DNA from: UBA3206 sp963623875
GTDB lineage: Bacteria; Bacillota_I; Bacilli_A; Acholeplasmatales; Anaeroplasmataceae
Length of the DNA stretch: 26,460 bases
Assembly: GCA_963623875.1 (NCBI GenBank)
Contig: CAVFNL010000030.1
Location: 1-26,460, forward strand
Direction of reading: 5' to 3'
Each line of letters opens with the position of its first letter. Position 1 is the stretch's first letter. Shown in pieces: positions 15,885-24,590 of the stretch. A program made the translations under genes and the position numbers. The notes under the pieces were generated by a model. The model worked only from the letters and a program-made list of their open reading frames with translations, did no database searches and was not told the origin of the DNA.

Positions 15885-17501
15885 ATGAAGAAAATAAAAG
15901 CGATTTTATTAATGTTAATAGCAATTATATCTGTAACAGTTCTTGCGTCGTGTGGAAAGAAAGCAACAATTACAATTGTAAATGTAACTCCAGGACGTAC
16001 AAGAATAGGACTTACAATTAAGGTGTCAGACCCTGATGGATTAATTACTTCAAAGTCTGTAGAAGCAATCATTTATAACTCTGATGATGATAAGCTTAAA
16101 ACTTTAACATTTGATGAATTAGTAGAAGATGAACAAACTCTTACTTTTGATGATCTTGATAAAGAAACAACATATAAACTTGTTGTAAAGGCCACAGTAG
16201 ATGATAAATCAAAAACATATTATAACAAGAAACATACAACAACATCTGTTGGTTCTTCAAGCGATAATCCTATCAAGATAACAACAAAGGATGAGTTCTT
16301 AGCTATCGAATATGATAGAGATGCATATTATTCACTTGAGTCAGATTTAGATTTCCAAGATGAAAAGGGTTCAAAAGGATCATTTGAGCCACTATTTGAT
16401 GCGACAACAACATTTGATGGTCATTTTGATGGAAATGGTCATACTATTTCAAATTTAGAAATTAAGACATCAGATGTATACTCAGGAATTTTTGGATACA
16501 TTGGAAAAGGAGCTTCTGTTGAAGATTTAAATATCGATAATATTTCACTTTCTTCAACACTAGGAAGATATCTATATCTAGGAGCTCTTGCAGGATGTAA
16601 TCAAGGAGAAGTAAAAAATGTACATGCAACAAATGTTACTATCTCTCACTTAGGAACAGCCACAACAAGACAATATATTGGTGGACTTGTTGGAGTTAAC
16701 TGCTATAAGATTTCAAATTCATCTGTAGAAAATGTATCTATGACACTAAGGTCTAGACTTCAATCTACAGTAGGTGGATTTGTAGGTTCAAATGGTGGTG
16801 TAGTTCAAAATGCATTATATGGTATTGAAATCGATTCATGTTACGCAACTTCAGTTGAAATCAAAACAGATTTCGTTACAACACATACAGTTGATAAGGA
16901 TACTGCGACTGATGCGGACTATATCCAATACACAGGTGGATTTGTAGGAGAAAGTATGTTTAACATTAAGAATTCATATTCTGATGCAAAAATTGTAGGT
17001 ACTGCGACATTCACAACAGGTTCTAAATTAAATAACTACATCGTAAGTCTTGGAGGATTTGCAGGAAGAGTTATTAATTCATCAACTCTTGAAGGTTGTG
17101 TATCTTACTCAAATATTTCATATACTACAGCAGATGCTTATACACTTTATGTAGGAGCATTAATTGGAGAAGTTGTTGATTCAACAGTTACAAATTCATT
17201 AGGTATTTTATATGGTGAAAATAGTGTAGTTGACACTGCTAATTACGCAGAAGATACTGATAAAGATATCAAAGAATTATTTGCTAAAAAATTTGATGGA
17301 ATAGCAAATATAAAGAGTGTGCTTCAAAATCCTACAACTAAGATTACAAATAGTGGATATGTAATGGCAACAGATGCTACAATCAAGACTTCTGAAGAAG
17401 GATCATTAAATATTGAATCAGAACAAATTGAATTTGATACCACAGCGCTAAGCGAAAAAGTGTTAGAATTTTATAATAAGAAAACGCAAACTACAAAGTA
17501 G
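15885..17501 (+). CDS. Surface lipoprotein with GLUG-type repeats
   Basis: This 538-residue protein starts with a lipoprotein signal: KK-rich N-region, hydrophobic helix, and lipobox L20-A-S-C23 before GKK, so it should be lipidated and anchored outside the membrane. An Fn3-like segment (about 25-125) follows. Next comes a GLUG-family entry segment (NPIKITTKDEFLAI, then FDGHFDGNGHTISNLEI). At least six GLUG-like repeats follow, recognisable by GALAG, GGLVG, GGFVG, GGFVG, GGFAG and GALIG. The fold is probably a beta-solenoid; binding to host glycans or surfaces is a guess. The start at 15885 has GAGG upstream and gives the signal peptide, whereas the in-frame ATG at 15843 would overlap the -10 box. 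It is a single-gene unit with its own promoter and terminator. Confidence 0.8.
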   Translation: MKKIKAILLMLIAIISVTVLASCGKKATITIVNVTPGRTRIGLTIKVSDPDGLITSKSVEAIIYNSDDDKLKTLTFDELVEDEQTLTFDDLDKETTYKLVVKATVDDKSKTYYNKKHTTTSVGSSSDNPIKITTKDEFLAIEYDRDAYYSLESDLDFQDEKGSKGSFEPLFDATTTFDGHFDGNGHTISNLEIKTSDVYSGIFGYIGKGASVEDLNIDNISLSSTLGRYLYLGALAGCNQGEVKNVHATNVTISHLGTATTRQYIGGLVGVNCYKISNSSVENVSMTLRSRLQSTVGGFVGSNGGVVQNALYGIEIDSCYATSVEIKTDFVTTHTVDKDTATDADYIQYTGGFVGESMFNIKNSYSDAKIVGTATFTTGSKLNNYIVSLGGFAGRVINSSTLEGCVSYSNISYTTADAYTLYVGALIGEVVDSTVTNSLGILYGENSVVDTANYAEDTDKDIKELFAKKFDGIANIKSVLQNPTTKITNSGYVMATDATIKTSEEGSLNIESEQIEFDTTALSEKVLEFYNKKTQTTK

Positions 17502-17510
17502 TATTAAAAT

Positions 17511-17543
17511 AGGGATTATATTCAAAAAATATAATCCTTTTTT
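17511..17543 (+). terminator. Rho-independent terminator after the lipoprotein gene
   Basis: GGATTATATT (17513-17522) and AATATAATCC (17528-17537) form a perfect ten-base stem with a five-base loop, followed by TTTTTTATTT. Confidence 0.92.
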
Positions 17544-17647
17544 ATTTAAAATATAAAATGTATTTTTTAAAGCGTGCTTAAAATAAAAATGTTTAGTGAA
17601 TAATAAGACATATTTTTGTTTTATGTACTGCTATAGGCTAAAAAATA

Positions 17648-17674
17648 TTGAAAAAAAGCATAAAATAGTATAAC
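17648..17674 (+). promoter_or_regulatory. Weak candidate promoter of the cysS operon
   Basis: TTGAAA (17648-17653) and TATAAC (17669-17674) fit the consensus, but the spacing is only 15 bases. No T-box leader (specifier loop or AGGGTGGNACCGCG motif) is seen in the short gap before cysS. Confidence 0.35.
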
Positions 17675-17710
17675 ATTACATATATATAAAAATTAATTGG
17701 AGTAATTATT

Positions 17711-19036
17711 ATGGGACTTAGAATTTATAACTCACTTACTAACAAATTAGAAGAATTTAAATCAATAGAAGATAAAAAGGTAAACATGTATGTTTGTGGA
17801 CCTACAGTATACAATTATATTCATATCGGTAATGCTCGACCTGTGATTTTTTTTGATACATTAAAAAGATATTTAGAATTCTTAGGATATGAAGTTGTGT
17901 ATGCATCAAACATAACAGATGTTGATGATAAAATAATTAATAAAGCATTAGAAGAAAATAAAACTGAGAAAGAAATAGCTGAAAGATATGCGGATGTTTA
18001 TTTTAAGAATGTAAATGATTTAGGTGCTAAGAAGCCAAATTATACACCACATGCGACTGCATATATTGAAAAGATGATTGAATTCATTTCGGATTTAAAA
18101 GAAAAAGGATATACATATGAAGTTGATGGAGATGTATATTTTAGAGTATCTAAGATAGAAGATTATGGCGTTCTTTCAAACCAAATAGCAGAATTCTTAG
18201 ATGCTGGTGTTCGTAAAGCTGTAGATCAAAAGAAAGAAGATCCTAGAGATTTTGTTTTGTGGAAAAAGACTACAAAAGGTATTAAATGGAATTCGCCATT
18301 TGGAGAAGGAAGACCGGGGTGGCATACTGAATGTGTTGTAATGTCACATGATATATTCCATCAAATGCTTGATATTCATGGGGGAGGAATGGATTTAAAG
18401 TTCCCTCATCATGAAAACGAAATAGCGCAATCAATGGCTTTATATGATAATCATCTTGCAAAATATTGGATGCATGTAGGGCGACTAGACATGAACGGTG
18501 AAAAGATGAGTAAATCTTTAGGAAACGTTGTACGTGTTGTAGATTTAAACAAAGATGATTTAATGATTTTAAGACTACTTATAGTGAGTGCGCCATATAG
18601 ATCAAATATAAATTATAATGATGAATTATTGAATCAGTTTAAAAATGAATATTTAAAGATTACTAGAGCATTTAAGGCCGCATCACTTAAATTAGATTTA
18701 GAAAATGTAACATCTTTTGATACTGATTTAGAATCAATAAATTTATTTAAGGAATACATGGATAATGACTTAAATACTCCTAATGTATTGACTTTGGTTG
18801 ATAATCTTGTAAAAGCAATTAATCAACTTACAAGAAGTAATGCGTTAGAAGAACTTGCAATAAAGACAAATACATTAAAATTAATTCTAGGAATTCTTGG
18901 TATCGAACTAGCATATACAAAACTTAGTGATTCAGATAAAGAATTATATAATAAATGGACTATGTTAAAGAAAGAAAAGAATTTTACTGAAGCTGATAAA
19001 ATAAGAGAAACTCTTACAGAAAGAGGAATAATTTAA
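17711..19036 (+). CDS. cysS: Cysteinyl-tRNA synthetase
   Basis: This is a class I aminoacyl-tRNA synthetase charging tRNA-Cys. Visible hallmarks are the HIGH motif as HIGN (38-41) in YNYIHIGNARP, KMSKS at 265-269, and probable zinc ligands C29 (MYVCGPT) and C208 (GWHTEC) with the histidines of FPHHENE. The length of 441 residues is slightly short for the family (about 460). The RBS GGAG lies before ATG. Its stop overlaps the start of mrnC by one base, the usual gene order in Bacillota, and it probably heads the transcript that runs on through mrnC to the P-type ATPase. Confidence 0.96.
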   Translation: MGLRIYNSLTNKLEEFKSIEDKKVNMYVCGPTVYNYIHIGNARPVIFFDTLKRYLEFLGYEVVYASNITDVDDKIINKALEENKTEKEIAERYADVYFKNVNDLGAKKPNYTPHATAYIEKMIEFISDLKEKGYTYEVDGDVYFRVSKIEDYGVLSNQIAEFLDAGVRKAVDQKKEDPRDFVLWKKTTKGIKWNSPFGEGRPGWHTECVVMSHDIFHQMLDIHGGGMDLKFPHHENEIAQSMALYDNHLAKYWMHVGRLDMNGEKMSKSLGNVVRVVDLNKDDLMILRLLIVSAPYRSNINYNDELLNQFKNEYLKITRAFKAASLKLDLENVTSFDTDLESINLFKEYMDNDLNTPNVLTLVDNLVKAINQLTRSNALEELAIKTNTLKLILGILGIELAYTKLSDSDKELYNKWTMLKKEKNFTEADKIRETLTERGII

Positions 19037-19419
19037 TGGACGCAAATCTAATGTCAGGCCTTACTCTTGCTTATATCGGGGATACAATATATGAAACATA
19101 TATTAGAAAAATGAATATAGAAAAGGGAATTAGTAAGGTTAATTTGCTTCATAAGGAAACTATTAAATATACATGTGCTGAATATCAAGCAAAAGGGGCT
19201 TTATATTTGCTTAATTCAAATTTATTAAGCGATGAAGAAGTGCAAATATTTAAACGTGGACGAAATAGTAATACAAACAAAACAAGAAAAAGTTTAAGCG
19301 TTTTAGATTACAATAACGCAACAGGATTAGAAGCTTTAATTGGCTATTTATATTTTAAAGATAAAATAGAAAGAGCATACGAGCTAATAGAGAGTATTGT
19401 ATCTAACATAGAAAGTTAG
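19036..19419 (+). CDS. mrnC: Mini-ribonuclease 3
   Basis: This 127-residue RNase III-like protein lacks the double-stranded RNA binding domain, as is normal for Mini-III, which matures 23S rRNA ends in Bacillus. The RNase III core is present: LAYIGDTIYETYI with D16, KRGRNSNTNKTRKS, and GLEALIGYLY with E99, the two main metal-binding acidic residues. The start overlaps the cysS stop (TAATG). The cysS-mrnC order strongly supports the identity. Confidence 0.93.
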   Translation: MDANLMSGLTLAYIGDTIYETYIRKMNIEKGISKVNLLHKETIKYTCAEYQAKGALYLLNSNLLSDEEVQIFKRGRNSNTNKTRKSLSVLDYNNATGLEALIGYLYFKDKIERAYELIESIVSNIES

Positions 19420-19431
19420 GCGGTGGGTAAA

Positions 19432-22400
19432 ATGCCAAGAAGAAAAAAAGTAGAAATTGAAAATGCTGAAAATGAAAATATTCTTGAAGATGCATCAAAA
19501 CCTAATTTAGATGTAGAAGAAGAAACAAAGCCTGAAGAAGTTGATAGTGACATAAAAACTTCAGATGAGGAAGAAAATAAAGATAAAGAATCGAACGATG
19601 CTTTAGAATCTTCTAAAAGTATTCTTGAAATAGAAAAAGAAAAGGAAATTTCTAATCATACTGAGCAAAAACTTATAAAAGATCAAGCAAAGTTCGAGAA
19701 AAAAAGATTAAAAAGGATTAAGAAAACTAAAACAAGGGAACCTATTGAAAGAGTTAATCCAGATCCTGAACAAGGTCTTAATGAGGAACAAATAGATGAA
19801 AGACTTGGGAAGGGTTATGTTAACGTAAAGAATAACAAATCGACTAAGTCTATCAAAAAGATTATATTTACAAATATATTCACATTCTTCAATATCTTAA
19901 TGATATGTATTGCAGGATGGTTGATTTCAGTTGGCGCAATTAAAGATTTATTCTTCATGGTAATAGTTTCTTTAAATGTTATTATAGGAATTATTCAAGA
20001 GATTAGAGCTAAGATAACTATTGATAAACTATCTATATTATCAGCTCCAACTTGTAAAGTAATAAGGAGTGGTACTACCCAAGAAATTGGTGTAGAAGAT
20101 ATCGTAATAGATGATATTATAACTTTTGAAGCTGGGAAACAAATATCTTGTGATAGCATTGTTGTAGAAGGAACATTAGAGGTTAATGAATCACTTCTTA
20201 CTGGAGAGTCTGATGCGATAGTAAAAAGAGAAGGAGATACATTATATAGTGGATCTTTTGTTGTATCAGGCTCAGCTCACGCAAGAGTTACAGCTATTGG
20301 TGAAGATAATTATATTGATAAACTAACAAAGGAAGCTAAAAGATATAATAAGCCAAAGAGTGAATTACTTCAATCATTAAACATCATAATTCGTTTTATG
20401 GCAGTTGTAATTATACCAATAGGTGCGATTTTATTCTGTATGCAATTTGAACAACTTTTAGGTTCTCTATCTTTTACGGATGCAACAAGAAAAACTGCCG
20501 GAGCGATGATTGGTATGATTCCATCTGGATTATATTTATTAACATCTATTGCACTTGCGGTTGGAGTTATGAGACTTGCACAAAACAACGTTTTAGTTCA
20601 AGAATTATATTGTATTGAAATGCTTGCGCGTGTTGATACATTATGCCTCGATAAAACAGGTACTATAACAGATGGAACTATGACTGTAAAGAACGTTATT
20701 GAATATAATGGAGTTCCAGGACTTAGTGTTAAAAATATTGTATCAGCAATATTAAATGCTCATGATGCGGATAATATGACAAATAGAGCATTAGAACAAA
20801 AATTTGGTAGAGCTAAGAGAATGAAACATCTTAATTTAATTCCATTCTCATCATCGCGTAAATTTAGTGCTGTAACATTTGATAAGGTTGGAACTTTTGT
20901 TATGGGAGCTCCTGAGTTTGTGTTTACATCAAATTACAAACTTGTATCATCTGATGTAACTGCCGGGGCTAAACTTGGTTATCGTGTAATTGCTATAGCG
21001 TACACAAAAGAAAATATAGTTGATGGAAAAATTAATCATGAAAATTTAGAGCCTGTGGCTTTAATCTATATCGAAGATACTATTAGACCTGATGCGATTG
21101 AAACAATAAAATATTTTAAAGAATCAGGCGTTGAAGTTAAAGTAATATCAGGAGATAATCCCCTTACAGTATCAAGAATATCTATAAGAGCTGGTATTGA
21201 AAATGCAGAGGATTATATATCACTTGAAGGCCTTACTGATCTTGAAGTTGTTCGTGCCGCAACTAAATATACAGTATTTGGACGTGTATCGCCTGCTCAA
21301 AAGAAACTTATTGTAACAACACTAAAAGAAGCAGGACATACAGTTGCGATGACTGGTGATGGAGTTAATGATATCTTAGCTTTAAAAGAAGCAGATTGTT
21401 CAATATCGGTTGCGTCAGGTTCAGAAGCTGCACGTAATGTATCACACTTAGTATTACTTGATAATAACTTTGGCTCTATGCCTAAAGTAGTATCTGAGGG
21501 TCGTAGAGTTATAAATAATGTTGCGAAAGTATCAAAATTATTCTTAACAAAAACAATCTTCTCACTATTACTTGCAATATATGCAATAAATAGTGGTGGT
21601 AACTACCCTATATCAACAAATCAATTATTTATGATAGATGTGTTCTGTATAGGTATTCCATCGTTTGTTTTAGTATTAGAGCCTAATAATGAAAAGTCGA
21701 ATGGCGGTTTCCTTGCGAATATCATTAAAGGTGCATTGCCGGGAGCAATCACAATACTAATAAATGCGATGATAGTATTAAAACTATCAGATTTAATAGG
21801 TCTTACAAAGAGTGATACTTCAACACTTATAGTTTTAATTGCGACATTTACATGCCTTGTCGTATTATATCAAACATGTAAACCATGGAAATTATTTAAA
21901 AAATTCATGTATGCATTCTTATTTGTCGCGTGTGTATTTATTACCTTACTATTACCAAAATTCTTAGATTTTACTCCTATTAGTGATATTGGTGTATATT
22001 ACGACGCTGATTTAGAAGTGACATCGCTTGATAATATACCAAACATCATAAGAAGTAAAAATGGGTACTGGGTAATTAATGGAACATATACCAAAATTGA
22101 AGTTGGAAGTAGTGAAGACAATAGAATTATTTCTTATAATTCAAATGGAAAGATTACAATTAACGGTAAAGAAACAACCATTGATGTTGAAATATTACCT
22201 TCTAGAACATTAAAATATGATGAGTCTACTGGTAAATATAGCGTAGATGAGTCCTACAATTATTTGTGCCTAGGAGGAACTGATACAAAATCAACTTATA
22301 CAGATGATATAGATGTACAAGTTTCATATGCTGGAGATGTATATGTAAATGGTGTATCAACTAAACTTAATATTTTACCAAAAATTACTATATCTCAAAG

Positions 22401-23016
22401 TAATACTTACACAATTGATGGTAAAGTAACAGAAATTCCAGTTAAATTTAGTGAAATAAGAAAAACATATCTTAAAAATTATGAAATATATGTAAATGAT
22501 GAAGCAATCGGTTATGAAGTATCTCCTGTAGAATTATCTATTGATGATAATAACGAAGTATATGTTGGAGCTGCTAGAACATCTATTTTATATAATAGTA
22601 ACAATAACTCAAAAATTGGTTTAGCAGACACTATGAGATATACTTATGATGGAGAAATTATTAGTGATTCAGCAAATGAATATTATTCATACAAGATTTC
22701 ATTAGAATCTTCAAAAGAAGGATATTTAGTAATTGCTGGTGAGTATACTAACTTTAAAGCAGTTTACCAAGAATATCGTAAATTAACATTCAATGAAAAT
22801 CATCAATTAGTAGTTGATGGAGTTCAAACAAATTACACTGATATTGTTGTGCAAACAACATATGGTGGACAAGTATCAACTATGCCACTTGCAGGTATTT
22901 TACTGCTTGTTGCGCTATGCGCTCTTACAACACCTATTATGGGACTTTTAAGAGCAGTAGTACCATGGATTAAAGAATTAATCGAAAATATTAAGAAAAT
23001 AGTTGGTCGATTATAA
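19432..23016 (+). CDS. P-type cation ATPase with a large extra extracellular repeat domain
   Basis: This 1,194-residue protein is much longer than the ~780-residue Exp7/CtpE-like ATPases that its core resembles. Residues 1-105 are a charged, probably disordered cytoplasmic tail. The core has the actuator motif TGES (257-260), the DKTGT phosphorylation site (D407), the hinge TGDGVND (641-647), and TM4 with IPSGL where many calcium and sodium pumps have PEGL. After the ninth predicted membrane helix come about 300 residues (roughly 847-1150) that should lie outside the cell, then a final helix (1151-1173) and a basic tail. The extra domain repeats a beta-hairpin motif around N/D-G turns. The ion is not predictable. 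I chose ATG 19432, with GGTGGG just upstream; a GTG at 19423 would add three residues. It is inserted between mrnC and rlmB, which are usually adjacent. Confidence 0.85.
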   Translation: MPRRKKVEIENAENENILEDASKPNLDVEEETKPEEVDSDIKTSDEEENKDKESNDALESSKSILEIEKEKEISNHTEQKLIKDQAKFEKKRLKRIKKTKTREPIERVNPDPEQGLNEEQIDERLGKGYVNVKNNKSTKSIKKIIFTNIFTFFNILMICIAGWLISVGAIKDLFFMVIVSLNVIIGIIQEIRAKITIDKLSILSAPTCKVIRSGTTQEIGVEDIVIDDIITFEAGKQISCDSIVVEGTLEVNESLLTGESDAIVKREGDTLYSGSFVVSGSAHARVTAIGEDNYIDKLTKEAKRYNKPKSELLQSLNIIIRFMAVVIIPIGAILFCMQFEQLLGSLSFTDATRKTAGAMIGMIPSGLYLLTSIALAVGVMRLAQNNVLVQELYCIEMLARVDTLCLDKTGTITDGTMTVKNVIEYNGVPGLSVKNIVSAILNAHDADNMTNRALEQKFGRAKRMKHLNLIPFSSSRKFSAVTFDKVGTFVMGAPEFVFTSNYKLVSSDVTAGAKLGYRVIAIAYTKENIVDGKINHENLEPVALIYIEDTIRPDAIETIKYFKESGVEVKVISGDNPLTVSRISIRAGIENAEDYISLEGLTDLEVVRAATKYTVFGRVSPAQKKLIVTTLKEAGHTVAMTGDGVNDILALKEADCSISVASGSEAARNVSHLVLLDNNFGSMPKVVSEGRRVINNVAKVSKLFLTKTIFSLLLAIYAINSGGNYPISTNQLFMIDVFCIGIPSFVLVLEPNNEKSNGGFLANIIKGALPGAITILINAMIVLKLSDLIGLTKSDTSTLIVLIATFTCLVVLYQTCKPWKLFKKFMYAFLFVACVFITLLLPKFLDFTPISDIGVYYDADLEVTSLDNIPNIIRSKNGYWVINGTYTKIEVGSSEDNRIISYNSNGKITINGKETTIDVEILPSRTLKYDESTGKYSVDESYNYLCLGGTDTKSTYTDDIDVQVSYAGDVYVNGVSTKLNILPKITISQSNTYTIDGKVTEIPVKFSEIRKTYLKNYEIYVNDEAIGYEVSPVELSIDDNNEVYVGAARTSILYNSNNNSKIGLADTMRYTYDGEIISDSANEYYSYKISLESSKEGYLVIAGEYTNFKAVYQEYRKLTFNENHQLVVDGVQTNYTDIVVQTTYGGQVSTMPLAGILLLVALCALTTPIMGLLRAVVPWIKELIENIKKIVGRL
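22060..22845 (+). repeat. Eight degenerate beta-hairpin repeats in the ATPase ectodomain
   Basis: In the translated protein the same short pattern recurs: an aromatic or hydrophobic strand, an N/D-G turn, then T or K and a second strand. Copies are GYWVINGTYT (878), GKITINGKET (906), GDVYVNGVST (968), TYTIDGKVTE (993), YEIYVNDEAI (1017), EVYVGAARTS (1042), GYLVIAGEYT (1097) and HQLVVDGVQT (1124). Spacing varies from about 24 to 60 residues, and the DNA repeat has been erased. This points to an old tandem expansion, with some resemblance to GYW-x-x-(N/D)G motifs of Gram-positive surface proteins. Confidence 0.6.
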
Positions 23017-23021
23017 AAAAT

Positions 23022-23051
23022 AAGATGCATCATAGTATGCATCTTTTTTGA
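23022..23051 (+). terminator. Rho-independent terminator after the P-type ATPase gene
   Basis: AAGATGCAT (23022-23030) and ATGCATCTT (23037-23045) form a perfect nine-base stem with a six-base loop and a T tail. It separates the cysS transcript from the rlmB transcript. Confidence 0.92.
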
Positions 23052-23054
23052 TAT

Positions 23055-23082
23055 TTGTATTTAAAATCTTTTATGATATAAT
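23055..23082 (+). promoter_or_regulatory. Extended -10 promoter of the rlmB-nusG operon
   Basis: TGATATAAT (23074-23082) is a perfect extended -10, and TTGTAT (23055-23060) serves as a -35 with 16-base spacing. The rlmB ATG is 25 bases downstream, with a TAGGA-like RBS. Confidence 0.75.
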
Positions 23083-23106
23083 TTTAATTAGATAGGAATT
23101 GATACA

Positions 23107-23799
23107 ATGAAAATATATGGAAAGAATTGTGTATATGAAGCAATTCGTGCTAAAAGACACATTTTAGAAATACATGTCTTGGAAGATTCTAAAGACACTA
23201 AATTTATTTCGTTATGTAATGATAAAGGATATAAAATCATTCGTCATAAAAAAAATGAAATGGATAAGATGTTTACTACACAAAATCAGGGATATGCAGC
23301 GGTAGTTGCAGATTATCAATACCAAATGCTTGATATAGCGTTAAAAAAAGAAGGAAAAAGAAGAATTTACCTAGCTTTAGATGGATTAGAAGATCCACAC
23401 AATTTAGGGGCTATTATTCGTTCGGCAGATGCGTTTTCTATAGATGGAATAATATTACCTAAAAATCATAGTGTTGGTATTACTGAGATTGTAGCCCATG
23501 TATCAACAGGCGCAATAGAATATGTGCCAATTATTATGGTTAACAATTTAAATCAAGCGTTACTAAAATTAAAAGAAAATGGATATTGGGTTGTAGGAAC
23601 TGATGCGATGGCTTCAAATACTGCAAGCGACATTGATAAAACGTTAGATTTAGTTGTAGTAATTGGATCAGAAGGATTTGGAATATCAAGGCTTGTCGCA
23701 AAAAATTGTGACTACATGATAAAAATTCCTATGACAGGACACGTAAATAGCCTTAATGCATCTGTAAGTGCAGGAATTATTATAAGCGAATTAGTATAA
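23107..23799 (+). CDS. rlmB: 23S rRNA (guanosine-2'-O)-methyltransferase, TrmH/SpoU family
   Basis: This 230-residue SPOUT methyltransferase has an N-terminal substrate-binding domain (MKIYGKNCVYEAIRAKR, then KMFTTQNQGYAAVVADY). The three SpoU motifs are present: DGLEDPHNLGAIIRSADAF (about 95-113), VIGSEGFGISRL, and IPMTGHVNSLNASVSAGI. It methylates a ribose of 23S rRNA; the RlmB/YacO assignment is favoured by the location after mrnC and before a sigH-like gene. The yacP (rae1) gene that often follows rlmB in Bacillus is missing here. Confidence 0.92.
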   Translation: MKIYGKNCVYEAIRAKRHILEIHVLEDSKDTKFISLCNDKGYKIIRHKKNEMDKMFTTQNQGYAAVVADYQYQMLDIALKKEGKRRIYLALDGLEDPHNLGAIIRSADAFSIDGIILPKNHSVGITEIVAHVSTGAIEYVPIIMVNNLNQALLKLKENGYWVVGTDAMASNTASDIDKTLDLVVVIGSEGFGISRLVAKNCDYMIKIPMTGHVNSLNASVSAGIIISELV

Positions 23800-23814
23800 A
23801 GCATAAAAGAGTTA

Positions 23815-24363
23815 GTGAATTTATACGAAATAAATGATTATGAATTGATTTATTTAATAAGAGAGGGTAATGAGGCAGCAGAGCATTTGATATATAAAAA
23901 ATATAATGCATTTATATTCAAGTGTATTAAAGAATTTAATGTATTTAAATGTTACTATGACGATTTCTACCAAGAAGGACTTCTAGCATTATCGCAAACT
24001 ATTGAAACATTCAATATGAATATTGATTGTAGCTTTTATAGTTATCTACAAATCATTATTAAAAGAAGATTTGTTAGGTATTTTAAATATAGCTGTAAGA
24101 TTGATATACCATTCTCTTCATATTATGAAGAATTTAATGAAGATGCTGCAATCTATAATTCTAAAAAAGATTCTATTGAAAATGATTATTTTGAATTAGG
24201 AATGTCTTTGTTTAAAACAGAACTTGATAAAAAGGTATATAGGATGATGTATAAAGAAGGTATGACTCCATCTCTTATAAGTGAAGCTTTAAACATAGAT
24301 ATTAAGAAAACATATAACACTATAGCCAAAATAAAGAATAAGCTTCAAGAATTAAAATATTGA
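23815..24363 (+). CDS. Sigma-70 family sigma factor, SigH-like position
   Basis: This 182-residue sigma factor has region 2 in NEAAEHLIYKKYNAF, then DDFYQEGLLALSQTIETF and the DNA-melting segment YSYLQIIIKRRFVRYFKY. Region 4 is a short helix-turn-helix, GMTPSLISEALNIDIKKTYN. Placement between rlmB and rpmG is that of sigH (spo0H) in Bacillus, but the sequence is divergent and a sporulation role should not be assumed. The start is an unusual GTG at 23815 with only a weak AAAAGAG upstream, 15 bases after rlmB. This suggests low expression or coupling to rlmB. The stop is TGA, showing TGA is not read as Trp. Confidence 0.82.
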   Translation: MNLYEINDYELIYLIREGNEAAEHLIYKKYNAFIFKCIKEFNVFKCYYDDFYQEGLLALSQTIETFNMNIDCSFYSYLQIIIKRRFVRYFKYSCKIDIPFSSYYEEFNEDAAIYNSKKDSIENDYFELGMSLFKTELDKKVYRMMYKEGMTPSLISEALNIDIKKTYNTIAKIKNKLQELKY

Positions 24364-24423
24364 CTATTCTTGATAAATATATTATTATTTATTTGGACAC
24401 TTTATAAAAAGGTGGTTTTTTTT

Positions 24424-24573
24424 ATGAGAGAAAAAATTATTTTAGTATGTGAAGAATGCTTAGCTAGAAATTATAGCACAACTAAGAATAAAGCTAATTC
24501 ACAAAAACGTTTAGAAATAAAAAAATATTGTCCAAATTGTAATAAATATACAATTCATAAGGAAACAAAATAA
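24424..24573 (+). CDS. rpmG: 50S ribosomal protein L33 (zinc-ribbon form)
   Basis: This 49-residue basic protein has paired cysteines C9/C12 and C36/C39 (VCEECLARNY, YCPNCNKYT), the zinc-binding form of L33. AGGTGG at 24410-24415 lies eight bases before ATG 24424. The longer open frame from 24370 would put 18 hydrophobic residues ahead of a normal L33 N-terminus and is rejected. Order rpmG-secE-nusG is standard. Confidence 0.93.
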   Translation: MREKIILVCEECLARNYSTTKNKANSQKRLEIKKYCPNCNKYTIHKETK

Positions 24574-24590
24574 AAAAATGGAGGAATCGT

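Noticed and set aside
17538..17710. T-box leader for cysS
   Set aside because: No specifier stem or antiterminator motif is visible in the short gap.
24370..24423. N-terminal extension of L33
   Set aside because: Hydrophobic residues not found in L33; AGGTGG and ATG 24424 give the normal 49-residue protein.
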